This document shows positions 1 to 12,720 of a DNA stretch of 64,000 bases, piece after piece (the first letter of the stretch is position 1; each line of letters starts with the position of its first letter). Location: assembly GCA_037954235.1 (NCBI GenBank), contig JBBMOA010000004.1, positions 6,453,501 to 6,517,500 of the forward strand, read 5' to 3'. This DNA is from Aulostomus chinensis (lineage: Eukaryota; Chordata; Actinopteri; Syngnathiformes; Aulostomidae). Position numbers and translations under genes: made by a program. A model generated the notes under the pieces. The model worked only from the letters and a program-made list of their open reading frames with translations, had not been told where the DNA came from and did not search any database.

Positions 1-1656
1 TCACATGAAGGTGCCACCTTCCTCACAGGCTCATTGTGAGTCTCAACGTCATCTTCAGCAGGAGCGACATCCTGAAAACATCACCAAGTCACGTCACGTC
101 ATCATCGTTCACACCGGCTGTTCAACGAATGAGAATAACCATGTAAAATCACAGCTGGATTACAATATCAGTCAAAGTAATCCCTGTGTTCAGAATCCTG
201 CAGCATCCATGATGTCAGATCACAAATAACAAAGTCACTGACACCTGAACCTCATGCTGTTCATTCCTCATGAACTGCAGCTGCGCCGTCTCTCACCTGC
301 TGACTCACGCAGTTTCACACTGACGTTCGAATCCTCCACTTTTCTGTCCCTCAAGTTTTTCCCCTTCAAATGTGACACTGTGCTTTGTGTTCAGCGAGAA
401 GGAGAAGATGTCTGCTTTTTCATGTTTCATGAGAAGGTACGTCATGTGTTTGAGGAAGAAACGCACAGGCAAAAGAGCCGTTGTTGAGATGTGAGAAGAC
501 GATAAATGCCCAAGTGGCCTGTCCCCCTGCGTCTGCAGACCTCCTGATGTTTTTAATCTCAATGAGCAGTGGAGCTCTGATTACTGGGTGTCTTGACTGT
601 TTAGCTCACATTCGAATGCCCCAACATAAATCCTGCGCTCCTGAACCAGGTCGACCTCTTCATCGCATCGAAACTCCAACCACTGATGCTTCTTCTTCTT
701 CTTCATCTACTCTCCTGCAGCCGCACACGCGTGACGTTCCACGCACACGTGACGTTCTCTGCACCACCACGTTCTGGCCTCTATCTCACAGCCTCAGCCT
801 TCCTCTGATAGAAAATAGCGATTTCTAGTTTTAAGTGGTTTCACTTGACATTGAAATGGAAACACAACAAATCATGGAGGATTCATTGGAACAAGAAGTC
901 AAACCACAATCTACTGGGCGTCCGCAGGCACGCGGCAGCACCAGCGGGCCGTCGGTTTGGAGACCCGAGTGTCACCACCACTACAGAAACCTGAATCCAC
1001 TCCTCGCTGTTGGAGGAATCTGGGGGGGTGAGCCCTGCTATCACAGCCGCTGCAGTGCATCTGGTGCAAAGTATTTTAAAATAACCATCAGTGAAACTCC
1101 ATCCCTTTCAGCACAGAAGCCCCTCCTGCTATTAGGCCCCCCCCCCCCCCTCGCTCGTCCGGGACCCCTCTCCCTCTGGAACACAAAAGGGAAATCGCAG
1201 CATTGTCTTTCACAGGCTGAAGCAGCTTTTTGATGTTGCCTGGTTCTGACACTATGAATCACTTGTGGGCCCCAGCAGCTGCTCAGCCTTACAAGTGATG
1301 GGGGGGCAGAGGGCCGCATAAGAGGCTTCATGCATTCAAAGGAATTCTAGGTAAGTATGACTTAAAGGAGTACGGTAGGAACCCCAGCTCAGCTGAAACC
1401 CAATCCCTGCTCCGCTCCAAGAATGTCAGGCTCAGGGTTCTCAGCTCCTCCGCCACCCGCAAGTCTCCTCCTGATCAAAGAGGGGAACGCCGGCGAGCTC
1501 GCCACTCAGGACCAGCCCAGGCCGCCATTCACAAAAGCCAGCGTGGCCCGATCCCCATCATCCTCTCCAGTGTGTCGGAGCGTTTCAGCCCGGACTCCTC
1601 ACATGTGACTGCTCCTCCAAACTGTCACAGTCAAGCCATCGGCTCAGCATCAGGCC
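1..1656. other. Non-coding stretch, probably hmga2 intron 3
   Basis: I see no gene here. Open frames are short and show no family resemblance or coherent splice structure. A run of 14 C at 1137-1150 and a second C run just before the TATA/CACA array are the only simple-sequence features. Assignment to hmga2 intron 3 is an inference: exon 3 ends its donor side at 21,460 and no later hmga2 exon was found to the left. Confidence 0.5.
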
Positions 1657-1668
1657 CCCCCCCCCCCA

Positions 1669-2592
1669 CACACACATATATATATACACTTTATATACGT
1701 GTGTGTATATATATATGTACATACTCTATATATGTATATATACACACTCGTATATATGTATATACACACACATATATGTATATACTTATATACACACTCG
1801 TATATATGTATATACACACTCGTATATAAGTATATACACATATATGTATATATGTATATACACACATATGTATATATGTATATACACACATATGTATATA
1901 CATATATACACATATATATGTATATACTTATATACACACTCGTATATATGTATATACACACATATATGTATATACTTATATACACATATGTATATACATA
2001 TATACATACTCTATATATGTATATACACACTCGTATATATGTATATACACACATATGTATATAAATATATACATATGTGTGTATATAAGTATATACATAT
2101 ATATGTATATACTTATATACGAGTGTGTATATACATATACACACGTATACATACACACATATATGTATATACTTATATACACACTCGTATATATGTATAT
2201 ACACACATATATGTATATACTTATATACACATATGTATATACATATATACATACTCTATATATGTATATACACACTCGTATATATGTATATACACACATA
2301 TGTATATAAATATATACATATGTGTGTATATAAGTATATACATATATATGTATATACTTATATACGAGTGTGTATATACATATACACACGTATACATACA
2401 CACATATATGTATGTACTTATATACACACATATGTATATACATATATACATATGTGTGTATATAAGTATATACATATATATGTATATACATATATACGAG
2501 TGTGTATATACATATATACGAGTGTGTATATACATATATACGAGTGTGTATATACATATATACATATGTGTGTATATACATATATACATATT
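1669..2592. repeat. AT-rich palindromic minisatellite with a 245-bp tandem duplication
   Basis: About 920 bp built from 14-18 bp variants of TATATGTATATACACAC, with CACTCG spacers. The unit orientation flips inside the array: CACACTCGTATATATG in the left part becomes CATATATACGAGTGTG in the right part, so long stretches can fold back on themselves. A 245-bp block starting near 1918 repeats almost perfectly from near 2163 (for example ACATATGTATATAAATAT at 2051 and again at 2296). Both strands are open for up to about 330 codons of Tyr/Ile/His repeats. That is a composition effect, not coding. Confidence 0.95.
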
Positions 2593-2906
2593 ACTGATTC
2601 CTTTATGTGATTTATCAACTGTTATTCTTTACGTACAATTCTACATGTTTTTAGATACGATACTGCGGGTCAGTAGCTTCTTCCTCTGCAGATAATCACC
2701 TGAACATGGAATGATATAAATTCATCCTCAAGGGGGCACTAGTGAGCTCAATCTAGTGCTCCATCACAGACTGAACTGGATCTCAGCGTGTCCAAGATTA
2801 ATAAATTGGTTTCCACTTCAGTCTGCAGTGGACTGTAGTGCAGCCAGCAGCTACAGCTGTGCAGCGACATGTGCAGTGGTACTTGCAGTAAAGTCAAGTC
2901 ATCACG

Positions 2907-2950
2907 CAGTGGTGACCCAGTGGTGACCCAGTGGTGACCCAGTGGTGACC
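2907..2950 (+). repeat. 11-bp tandem repeat, four copies
   Basis: Four exact head-to-tail copies of CAGTGGTGACC. It is a short minisatellite with no coding context. Confidence 0.95.
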
Positions 2951-4320
2951 CAAACACTAGTGTGGCACCTCCACTCACTCCCGCGTTCCTCTGGAGAACA
3001 GTCCTGATGCATCACGCTTCCCTTTTCATCCTCAACAACTTCCCTTCTCTTTCTAGCTGCTGGTCAGAATCGTTGTCTGAGGTCAATGAAGTCTGAACGT
3101 TCCCGCTGTGCAGGAAATGATGAGAATTCAAACGAAATACAAGAAGAGAATGAGAGGACAGACTCTCTCTGTCTCTCAGCACCTTCCACCATCAGGTGAC
3201 GCTGTCACAGCGGCCTCAGGTGGGATGTGAAACCTGTGGTGGAGGATCTCCGGTCATGTGGCGTTCCTGCTGCACCGCGTTAACTCAGGCGCCGCCCGGC
3301 TGTTTGCTCCAGTTAACCGTTAGTGAGCCCACTAACCTTTGAAGCCAAACGGATCCTTTGAGTCACGGTGTCACCCTCCCCTCCGCAAACACGCCCCGGC
3401 ACGGCTGTCGGTGCCACGACGCTGGCAGGCCAGGCGGTTACAAGCTGGAATGTTCGCCACTTCAATGGTTAAACGTTAACTACTCAGCCTATCGGAGCAA
3501 CTTTGAGCAGGTGACCATTTTACTCATCTGGCTGGTTTGAAGAACTCCTGGAAAACTAAACTCCTGCTGGAGGGAGGAGCAGGAGGCGAGCACTTCTGCT
3601 TCACTTGTTGAAAGAGGAAATAATACAAATGACATTAGGAATTAATTATTCTGAGTGTTTTTCTTTCTGGACCCTGAGGTTTCGGTGACCTCCATCCATC
3701 TAACCACCGTTGTGGTCCACGCACCATTACTACACCCACATAATTAACCTTGAAGGTTGAGACTATGTTTTTTCTATCATGAGATCCCTGAAATGTTCAA
3801 ATATGGAAAGAAGGCCTGATTTAATCAAGCACTGACAGAGTCGAGTACATTTCCTGTTCAACATTCTGATCATGAGACGAAGCCGTGCAGCCATCCTGAT
3901 CTACGTGGTCGCCATATTTGAGACTGATTTTATGATTTTATTGAGGGAATATATGTCTTCTTATCATTCTAGAAATCATAAAACACAGTTGACAGCCACA
4001 AATAAATCTTTTTTTTTCTCCGCCATTGAAAAAAAAGAAAATCAATAAATCACACAAGCAAAGTTCTGTGGAACATGAATATGAACTAAGAAGGAAACTG
4101 ACATGTCTGGTGGAGCTGAGGTTTCAGGCTCAGAGGAGAAAAACGCTAAAACCTCTCGTCGTAGTTCAGGTGACGAGCTCATAAACCTTCACCGCGACAT
4201 TCGGACTTCGCTTCAATAACGGGTGTCAGCGCTCCTCCAGGGACGCCACCACCAGCTGTCTCTTCACCATCAAACTCATGTGGAAGCATTTATGTCACAG
4301 TTGTTACGAGCAATTTCTCC
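2951..4320. other. Non-coding stretch between two minisatellites
   Basis: I see no gene, RNA or recognised mobile element. The sequence from about 3600 to 4080 is AT-rich and unique-looking. Confidence 0.5.
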
Positions 4321-6466
4321 TCACACACCCTTGGATCCCATCACACACACCCTCTGATCCCATCACACACACCCTTGGATCCCATCACACACACCCTCTG
4401 ATCCCATCACACACACCCTTGGACCCCATCACACACGCACCCTTGGATCCCATCACACACACCCATCGGATCCCATCACACACACCCTTGGATCCCATCA
4501 CACACACACCCTTGGATCCCATCACACACACCCATCGGATCCCATCACACACACCCTTGGATCCCATCACACACACACACCCTCTGATCCCATCACACAC
4601 ACCCTTGGATCCCATCACACACGCACCCTTGGATCCCATCACACACACCCATCGGATCCCATCACACACACCCATCAGATCCCATCACACACACACATCA
4701 GATCCCATCACACACACCCTCTGATCCCATCACACACACCCATCAGATCCCATCACACACACCCTCTGATCCCATCACACACACCCTTGAATCCCATCAC
4801 ACACACACCCTTGGATCCCATCACACACCCTTGGATCACATCACACACACCCTTGGATCCCATCACACACCCTTGGATCACATCACACACACCCTTGGAT
4901 CCCATCACACACCCTTGGATCCCATCACACACACCCATCGGATCCCATCACACACACCCTTGGATCCCATCACACACACACCCTTGGATCCCATCACACA
5001 CACCCTTGGATCCCATCACACACACCCTTGGATCACATCACACACACCCTTGGATCCCATCACACACCCTTGGATCACATCACACACACCCTTGGATCCC
5101 ATCACACACCCTTGGATCACATCACACACACCCATCGGATCCCATCACACACACACCCTTGGATCCCATCACACACACACCCTTGGATCCCATCACACAC
5201 ACCCATCGGATCCCATCACACACACCCATCAGATCCCATCACACACACCCTTGGATCCCATCACACACACCCATCGGATCCCGTCACACACACCCTTGGA
5301 TCCCGTCACACACACCCATCGGATCCCATCACACACACCCTTGGATCCAATCACACGCACACCCTTGGATCCCATCACACACACCCATCGGATCCCATCA
5401 CACACACCCTTGGATCCAATCACACGCACACCCTTGGATCCCATCACACACACCCATCGGATTCCATCACACACACCCTTGGATCCCATCACACACACAC
5501 ACCCTTGGATCCCATCACACACACCCATCGGATCCCATCACACACACACCCTTGGATCCCATCACACACACACCCTTGGATCCCATCACACACACCCATC
5601 GGATCCCATCACACACACCCTTGGATCCCATCACACACGCACCCTTGGATCCCATCACACACGCACCCTTGGATCCCATCACACACACCATCGGATCCCA
5701 TCACACACACCCTTGGATCCCATCACACATACCCATCGGATCCCATCACACACACCCTCTGATCCCATCACACACACCCATCAGATCCCATCACACACAC
5801 ACACCATCGGATCCCATCACACACACCCTCTGATCCCATCACACACACCCATCGGATCCCATCACACACACCCTCTGATCCCATCACACACACCCATCAG
5901 ATCCCATCACACACACACACCATCGGATCCCATCACACACACCCATCAGATCCCATCACACACACCCATCAGATCCCATCACACACACCCTCTGATCCCA
6001 TCACACACACCCTCTGATCCCATCACACACACCCATCAGATCCCATCACACACACCCTCTGATCCCATCACACACACCCATCAGATCCCATCACACACAC
6101 CCTCTGATCCCATCACACACACCCATCAGATCCCATCACACACACCCATCAGATCCCATCACACACACCCATCAGATCCCATCACACACACCCTCTGATC
6201 CCATCACACACACCCATCAGATCCCATCACACACACCCTCTGATCCCATCACACACACCCATCAGATCCCATCACACACACCCTCTGATCCCATCACACA
6301 CACCCTCTGATCCCATCACACACACCCATCAGATCCCATCACACACACCCATCAGATCCCATCACACACACTCATCAGATCCCATCACACACACCCATCA
6401 GATCCCATCACACACACCCATCAGATCCCATCACACACACCCTCTGATCCCATCACACACACCCAC
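4321..6466. repeat. 2.1-kb minisatellite, 22-24 bp unit with a GATCCCATCACACACA core
   Basis: About 95 units by length share the core GATCCCATCACACACA and differ in the link: CCCTTG, CCCATCG, CCCATCA or CCCTCT. Many units carry the BamHI-type hexamer GGATCC. Units are 22 or 23 bp plus extra CA steps, so the reading frame drifts. No stop codon arises in most frames, giving spurious open frames of up to 455 codons of Thr-His-Thr-Pro repeats. Unit types are zoned: CCCTTGGATCC dominates 4790-5700, while CCCATCAGATCC and CCCTCTGATCC dominate 5950-6466. Confidence 0.97.
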
Positions 6467-6989
6467 CATGTCAGCTGCTCTCACTGCTGTGCGAATCTCC
6501 CAACACTTGAGGGAGGCGGCTGAGCTACGTTTGAAAGGGGAGTGCTGACAGAGAGAGCCGACCTCTGCTGACTCCTGCACGCCAGCGCACACACCTGCGT
6601 GCGGCCTCCACCTGACTCCTCTGACACCGGCAGCTCCTCGCTGCTCATCGCCATCATGAAGGCTTGTTGTGTGACATCACACATCAGAAGTCTGAGGGGT
6701 TGGTGTCTGTCACTCAGTGCTGTCACGCATCTTTCAGACCCCCAGGAAATTTCAAGCTATGATCATGAAAAATCAAACGTATCTGAAGAAGCTTCATTCA
6801 AAAGAAACCAAACCGATTCTGATTCTTCATCGCCACCTGAGCAGCGCCGGCTTCATCGTTCAGGCACAAGAGTCCATCTTTGTTTTACTGGTTTGGGGCT
6901 TTTCTCACTCCCTCAGAGTGAACAGGAATTAGACTGCATGCTACAGAAGTAATGACCAGCGATGAGCCTCAGCCCAGAGCCACCAGAGC
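6467..6989. other. Short unique stretch between arrays
   Basis: No supported gene. Two overlapping plus-strand open frames (6599-6952 and 6717-6932) have no recognisable domain, and no splice sites tie them to other exons. Confidence 0.45.
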
Positions 6990-7845
6990 ATCCTTGTCCT
7001 CCTCCTGCTCCTCCTCGTCCTCTTCTTCCTCGTCCTCATCCTGCTCCTCCTCGTCCTCTTCTTCCTCGTCCTCATCCTGCTCCTCCTGGTCCTCTTCCTC
7101 CTCGTCCTCCTCCTGCTCCTCCTGGTCCTCTTCCTCCTCGTCCTCCTCCTGCTCCTCCTGGTCCTCTTCCTCCTCGTCCTCCTCCTGCTCCTCCTCGTCC
7201 TCTTCTTCCTCGTCCTCATCCTGCTCCTCCTCGTCCTCCTCCTGCTCCTCCTCGTCCTCTTCCTGCTCCTCCTCATCCTCTTCCTCCTCCTCTTCCTGCT
7301 CCTCCTCATCCTCTTCCTCCTCGTCCTCCTCCTCCTGCTCCTCCTCTTCCTCCTGCTCCTCCTCATTCTCCTCGTCCTCTTCCTCCTCCTCCTCTTCCTC
7401 CTCGTCCTCTTCCTCCTCCTCCTCATCCTCTTCCTCATCCTATTCCTCCTCGTCCTCCTCCCGCTCCTCATCCTCTTCCTCCTCCTCTTCCTCCTCGTCC
7501 TCTACCTGCTCCTCCTCGTCCTCTTCCTGCCCCTCCTCATCCTCTTCCTCCTCCTCCTGCTCCTCCTCTTCCTCCTCGTCCTCCTCATCCTCTTCCTCCT
7601 CCTGCTCCTCCTCATCCTCTTCCTCATCCTATTCCTCCTCGTCCTCCTCCCGCTCCTCATCCTCTTCCTCATCCTCTTCCTCCTCGTCCTCTACCTGCTC
7701 CTCCTCGTCCTCTTCCTGCTCCTCCTCATCCTCTTCCTCCTCCTCCTGCTCCTCCTCATCCTCTTCCTCCTGCTCCTCCTCATCCTCTTCCTCCTCCTCC
7801 TCCCGCTCCTCCTCATCCTCTTCCTCTTCCTCCTCCTCCTCCCAC
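6990..7845. repeat. 855-bp polypyrimidine (TCC/TCT/TGCTCC) tract
   Basis: The plus strand is almost purely C and T, built from TCCTCCTCGTCCTCTTCC-like words with scattered G and A. It would read as poly-Ser, poly-Pro or poly-Leu on one strand and poly-Glu/Arg/Lys on the other. All are composition artefacts. Long homopurine-homopyrimidine mirror stretches of this kind can adopt triplex (H-DNA) structure; that is known of such sequences in general, not shown here. Confidence 0.95.
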
Positions 7846-10800
7846 TGAAGAGCTTCTTGTGGGCCTGGTGCAGCACCACAGGCCCCCAGAGAACTGCAAC
7901 ATCCACCTGTCCACTGCGACCGCTGGAGTTTCTTGTTCGTGTGTTTTTGAACCTCAACCTGGTGTATTCTGTCACAAGCTGCACAATAGCGCCCTCTACT
8001 GCCTGTCATCCACAATACGAGGGGAAAGAGTTAATCGCTGGTTTCAATTAGAGATCCACAATTTGGACACACGTGCACCGAACCTGATTCAACTACCTGA
8101 GCTCTTCTGTCTTATATCATTAACAACCATAATAATAAGAAGAAGAAAAATAAAAAATGAGAATAAGAAGAAGAATTTGTAAAAATATAAATCGGAACAT
8201 ATTCAACTCTAATTTCCATCTCATGATGTGGGATTATTTACTTTGCTTTAATTCTTACAACCTTTGATAATTTGCAGACAACGTGAGCCGTGACACGAGC
8301 CAGCATGCAGCCACGTTTCTGAGGCAAAGACGCCTCATCTGCATTTAAACTGGTGTTGATACCATCGCAGTCCCCTCCTGAACGCCCCCAGAGTGGCCAT
8401 GGCGCTTCCACTTGCAACCTTCTGCCTGGAACTTTTTAACCCCAGTAACTAGCATTTGGAACAAAAGAGCCACCACAGTTTAACCACATAAGGTAGCCGT
8501 CTCCTGTACTCACTGCAGCACGCGGGTGTGCGTGTGTGCGTGTGCGTGTGTGTAGCATCTCCGCTCCGTAGGAGGCTTGGCTGATCCCATCACAATCCAC
8601 CCTCAGTGCGTCTGTGCCTCTACTTTCGCCAAACATCCATTAAAAGAGTAAACTCTAGGTTTCATCAGTTCAGAGTTCCATCTCTTGATACTCGCTGACC
8701 GCCAGCGTCGCTCCCACTCCAGCCAACCAGAGCAGAGGAGAGCGTGGTAGTAAACAGGTGAGTGATCAGGTCACCGTGGTGACGCAGGTGAGCAGGAAGC
8801 CGCAGTTCAAACACACAGAGTTTACTGAGGAGAGTTGCTCTGTTGTATTACTGCCGAGCACTGTCACATGACTCTGTGTGTCAACACGGCAACGCTGCCT
8901 TCTCCACTGACACGGAGAGACACTTGTAACCATGGCAACAGCCTAGCTTTGAAATTGTCACAAGACATAGAACTACTGAATCCACACGGGCAGTTTTCAG
9001 TCCAGCTTAAACTTGACTCATCGTTCGATATTTCATTTGTCCAGGATCAAATCTGGTGCCAAGACTTTGACCCAAACATGAGTGAGGACAAACACCAGGG
9101 TTCTGGTATCAGATGTGCGACTGGGCAACATCTGAGCCGTCACTCAGGCGCCGTCTGTGGAGTCGGATTACAGCGTGTTGCTGTCTCCACATCTTGCTCT
9201 CCTACTTGTTCAAACATGGAGGTCTTCCTCTGAAGATGATAGCATTGTGTTGCAGAGATTACGTTGTGCTAGAGCAGAAATTCTGGGGGCTTCTGTTGAC
9301 GTAGTCGGTGTTTAACCCCGGAGAACACAAAGAGCAACGCAAGACAAAAAGCATGCAGTTGACCGGAGCCAACGAGCCTCCTGCGGAACACAGGCCCACA
9401 CCGCCGGAGACGACATCGGCCCCGAGAGCTCCAGCATGAGGGGACACTAAGAAGCCTGAGTTCATGCAGTAGCAAGCCGAGCTAACAGCTAATTAAACAT
9501 CTACTCTGGTGGAGAAGCCCATTTGCTGCTGCACAGCTGGAAATGAGCTCCAAACAAATATGACACACACATGAAGAGCTCAAGTTTGAGTCAAACCAAA
9601 GTCCCCTCGAGACACAGACCATCAACACCCCCACCCCTGAAAAAATGCAGTCAAGTGGCAGCACAACCCAAGAAAGGACAAGTTACAGTGAGGGCACATA
9701 ACTAATGCTTAGTTAACTGTTAGTTACCAGTCCCTCTCGAAAGTCACAATTCAGTAAAATATGCAAAATCAGCCAAACTCCACCGACTAGGTGGGGGCTT
9801 GCATATCTTACGTTCCCACACTTGTGTTGCATTTTCCTTTGACGCTGGTGCCGCCGTTTTCTATTGACGTCACTGCCGCGATGCGACATGGCGCGTCACG
9901 TCAGATGAGACTTGTCGAACCCCACAGCTGTCAGAGAAGCACGTTTCTTCAATAAAGTTTTGCCGTTCCTGTAATTTTACCGCAGCAAAATGTTGTAACA
10001 ATTTTAAGAAAAATCAAGCATCTTTCATTTTGATTTCAGCGCAGCCATGGAGGGAGGTGAGCCCTTCATGCTGTGTCCGTCCTCACTTAGCAGTGGTGGC
10101 CAGGTTAACATGCTCCACAGCAAAGACGGACGGAAACGCCGTCAGGGGCCTTTGAGGTGGGAAACAGCAGTGATAAATGGATAGCCACGCTTCAGCGATG
10201 AGCTCTCAGATGCACCAACTAGCTGTCAGCATGGAACCTGCTTGCAGAAGAAGAACGGAAAGTAGGAACAAGAGAGCGGAACTAAAGTGACAGCCGCATC
10301 AAATAACCTGTCGTTTACCCGTCACATACTTTTTTAAGGATTTCTTCTGACATTCTGATGATGTAAGAGGTCCATCTAAAACATTTTACCCTAAATCTTC
10401 ACGTCTACGTTCATGTACGTCTACCTTCATCTGGGCTCAGACCACAGCTCCCTCTCGGTTTAAACTGACACGGTTTAACGAATTATGCAGACTTGAATAG
10501 AATCTGGGCTGACAAAAGACCAGGAGTCAGCACGTGCTGGAAGTCAGGATGCGTCATTCTCTCAAGCTGGTGATGAGTGTGCACGCTGCATAAATATGAT
10601 TACAGAATAACACGGAAGAAGCTACGCACATCCTTCTGAATCCCACATACACAAAAGCAGGGTCAAAGGTCACACATACAAAAAAGCTCCTGTTCCACCC
10701 TTTAATAGGTGGAGACGTTTCAGGCTGAGCAGCTCCTCCTCCTCCCAAATCCCACCGACAGCTAGACGCCATCTTAGACTCGCACCGCGGCGTGTATCTG

Positions 10801-11640
10801 TCGGAGAGATTCGTGATGCTGACAAGAGCCGAAGCGCCTATTCAAAGATGAAACAGGCGCTTTCACGCAACTCAGTTTCCGATTGTTGATTATAAACACA
10901 CTTCACAATAACCCGACATGTATTTATGTTCTCTGTGACCCTGACTGTCAAAGTCACACTCCACTCAGACCGAGTCCTTCCAAGCACTCCAGTATAAATG
11001 TCGTGAGATGACAAAGATGTTTCCTTCTCCTGCGTTATGACACCAGAGAGCAGAAAGAGCCAGCCACTTCTATCTAGCTTGAAGCTAATTGCTACTGCTG
11101 GCTAACTTTATTTTAATTTAGCTACAGCAACAAAACAACGGAAAAACTGTGCACGAAAATCTGTTCCAAGTGTGAACCGGACCAGTCAACGCACCTGAGT
11201 CCACAAGCTTCAGTTGGACTGTTAGCCGTCAGTCTCCATGAACCTCAAGCTAAACATACGTGGCCGGCTCTTTCTGCATTCTGGAGTCACAAAGAAGTGA
11301 AGCAGGAGGGAAAAAAACCTCCAGAAACATTCATGAGTACCTGAAAGGCAAAACAACCCTTTTGGGTGAATTGTAGTTCTCAGCACGACTCTGTCACAAG
11401 TGACAAGGAGAGCGTCGTCTTTATGACCTTAGTTAGCGCGTCAGCCCGTAACAACGGTTTTAAAAAGACAGTCAGCTTTATCATTGCAGTCATGAACGAT
11501 CATTTATCGCCTCTTCCTGCATCAACTGAGGCCAAGTGACGTCGTCTTTGACTTATCTTCCTTTTTACACGCCGGCCTTTGATGGAAGTCGCCCCTCTCC
11601 CGTCATGTCCACTGTGAACACGCTCACCCATCCGCTGGGC
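7846..11640. other. Non-coding stretch, no gene recognised
   Basis: I found no supported exon. At 10,036-10,063 a plausible acceptor (TTGATTTCAG) is followed by a short ATG-containing piece and GTGAGC, but nothing around it extends this into a gene. The area from about 9840 to 9920 is CpG-rich and carries two TGACGTCA-like words. No tRNA-like fold was seen. Confidence 0.4.
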
Positions 11641-12720
11641 CCGCCCCCACCAGCCACTGCCCTGCCAGAGTTATGAATTGCACCTATCAGGGCCCAACTA
11701 AACCCTGCGATTAGGGGGAATTTGCCGAAGGGCCCTTTGTAGAGGAGAAAACTGTCTGTCGTTGCAAGGAATGTGGAAAATTCCTAGCAGACAAGCAGCC
11801 TTTTGTTGGGAGGTTTTGGGAGGAGGGGGTGCTCTGGAAGGAAAGAAAGGCGCAGACAAATTGGACTGGCTCCATTTAGGAGCCTCCGCTGTTTGAAGTG
11901 AAATCTGTTCCCAGAGTATCTCAAAGGAAAAGAGGAAGAAAAGTAGAAAAAAAGGCAATGTAATATGTCTGCTTAGACTTCGCAAATCTTTCTTTGCTCC
12001 TTATTTGGTTTATTGAATTTTTCATTTACAGAAAGAAAGAAAAAAGAGATTGTTTTTGTTTGATTTAGTTTGGTTTAGCTTATATGATGTCCATGAGCTC
12101 CGCAGCCATGCTAGAACAGGAAGGACTCTGTGCATGGCACTCAGCTCTCCCTTGTTTTAACGGAGCTGCAGATGTTGCGAATTAACCTGTCGTGCCTGCA
12201 ACAGCTCACTTCCTGCCTCATAATAGTGGTAGCAGGAATACTCTAATGACATAAATGTCCATATCTATGTAAGGAATTTGAAAGAGCTGCTTTGTGAAAG
12301 GAAGAGGAGAAAAAGAAAGGTCCAAACCTTCGCTACGCAAACAGCCAGGACACCCCGAGACAGCTGCGTAGCTTCCTGTGTAAAACAAACAGAGCGCGAG
12401 GGGAACTCTAAGTGCTCTCCTTCTGTAAATGCTCTACAAATGTTTATTTTTAGATTTTGTTAAGCAGGTTTGCTCATTTCATTACAAATTACCTGCAGAC
12501 CTTCAGGGAGAAATCTGTTTTGTAGCCCATCTAGCAGCTTATGCTCCGGTTTGATTGTTTTTCTTTTGATTGTTTTTTTTACGGTTGACATTGCGATGAA
12601 TTCCTCCTCGCGCCACTCAAGTTGTCTGGAAGCGATTGTGTCTGATACGAGTGTGAAACTGACAATAGTCATGACCTCAAAGCCCCCCGGGGGAGTTCCC
12701 CTCCGCTCATGCAAACCACC
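11640..12720. promoter_or_regulatory. Candidate conserved non-coding segment in hmga2 intron 3
   Basis: Two blocks, roughly 11,660-12,110 and 12,410-12,700, are unique, free of microsatellites and moderately AT-rich, with homeobox-type and GATA/TGATTG-type words and no coherent reading frame. This texture is typical of deeply conserved vertebrate enhancers near developmental genes such as hmga2. It is an impression from composition only; no alignment was possible. Confidence 0.25.

Noticed and set aside
1703..2695. 330-codon Tyr/Ile/His-repeat open frame
   Set aside because: It lies wholly in the TATA/CACA array, where both strands are open. It is a composition artefact with no family or splice support.
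3594..3630. Minus-strand FQQVKQK reminiscent of the HMGA2 linker exon PQQVVQKK
   Set aside because: No acceptor AG at the right place, no donor in phase and mismatched following residues. Chance similarity.
4831..6198. 455-codon Thr-His-Pro repeat open frame
   Set aside because: The minisatellite lacks stop codons in several frames and its unit length drifts relative to the codon, so open frames say nothing about coding.
6952..8182. Poly-Ser, poly-Pro and poly-Glu/Arg frames, including an acidic tract that might be taken for the HMGA2 tail
   Set aside because: They are alternative readings of one polypyrimidine tract. No acceptor or family motif links the acidic reading to hmga2.
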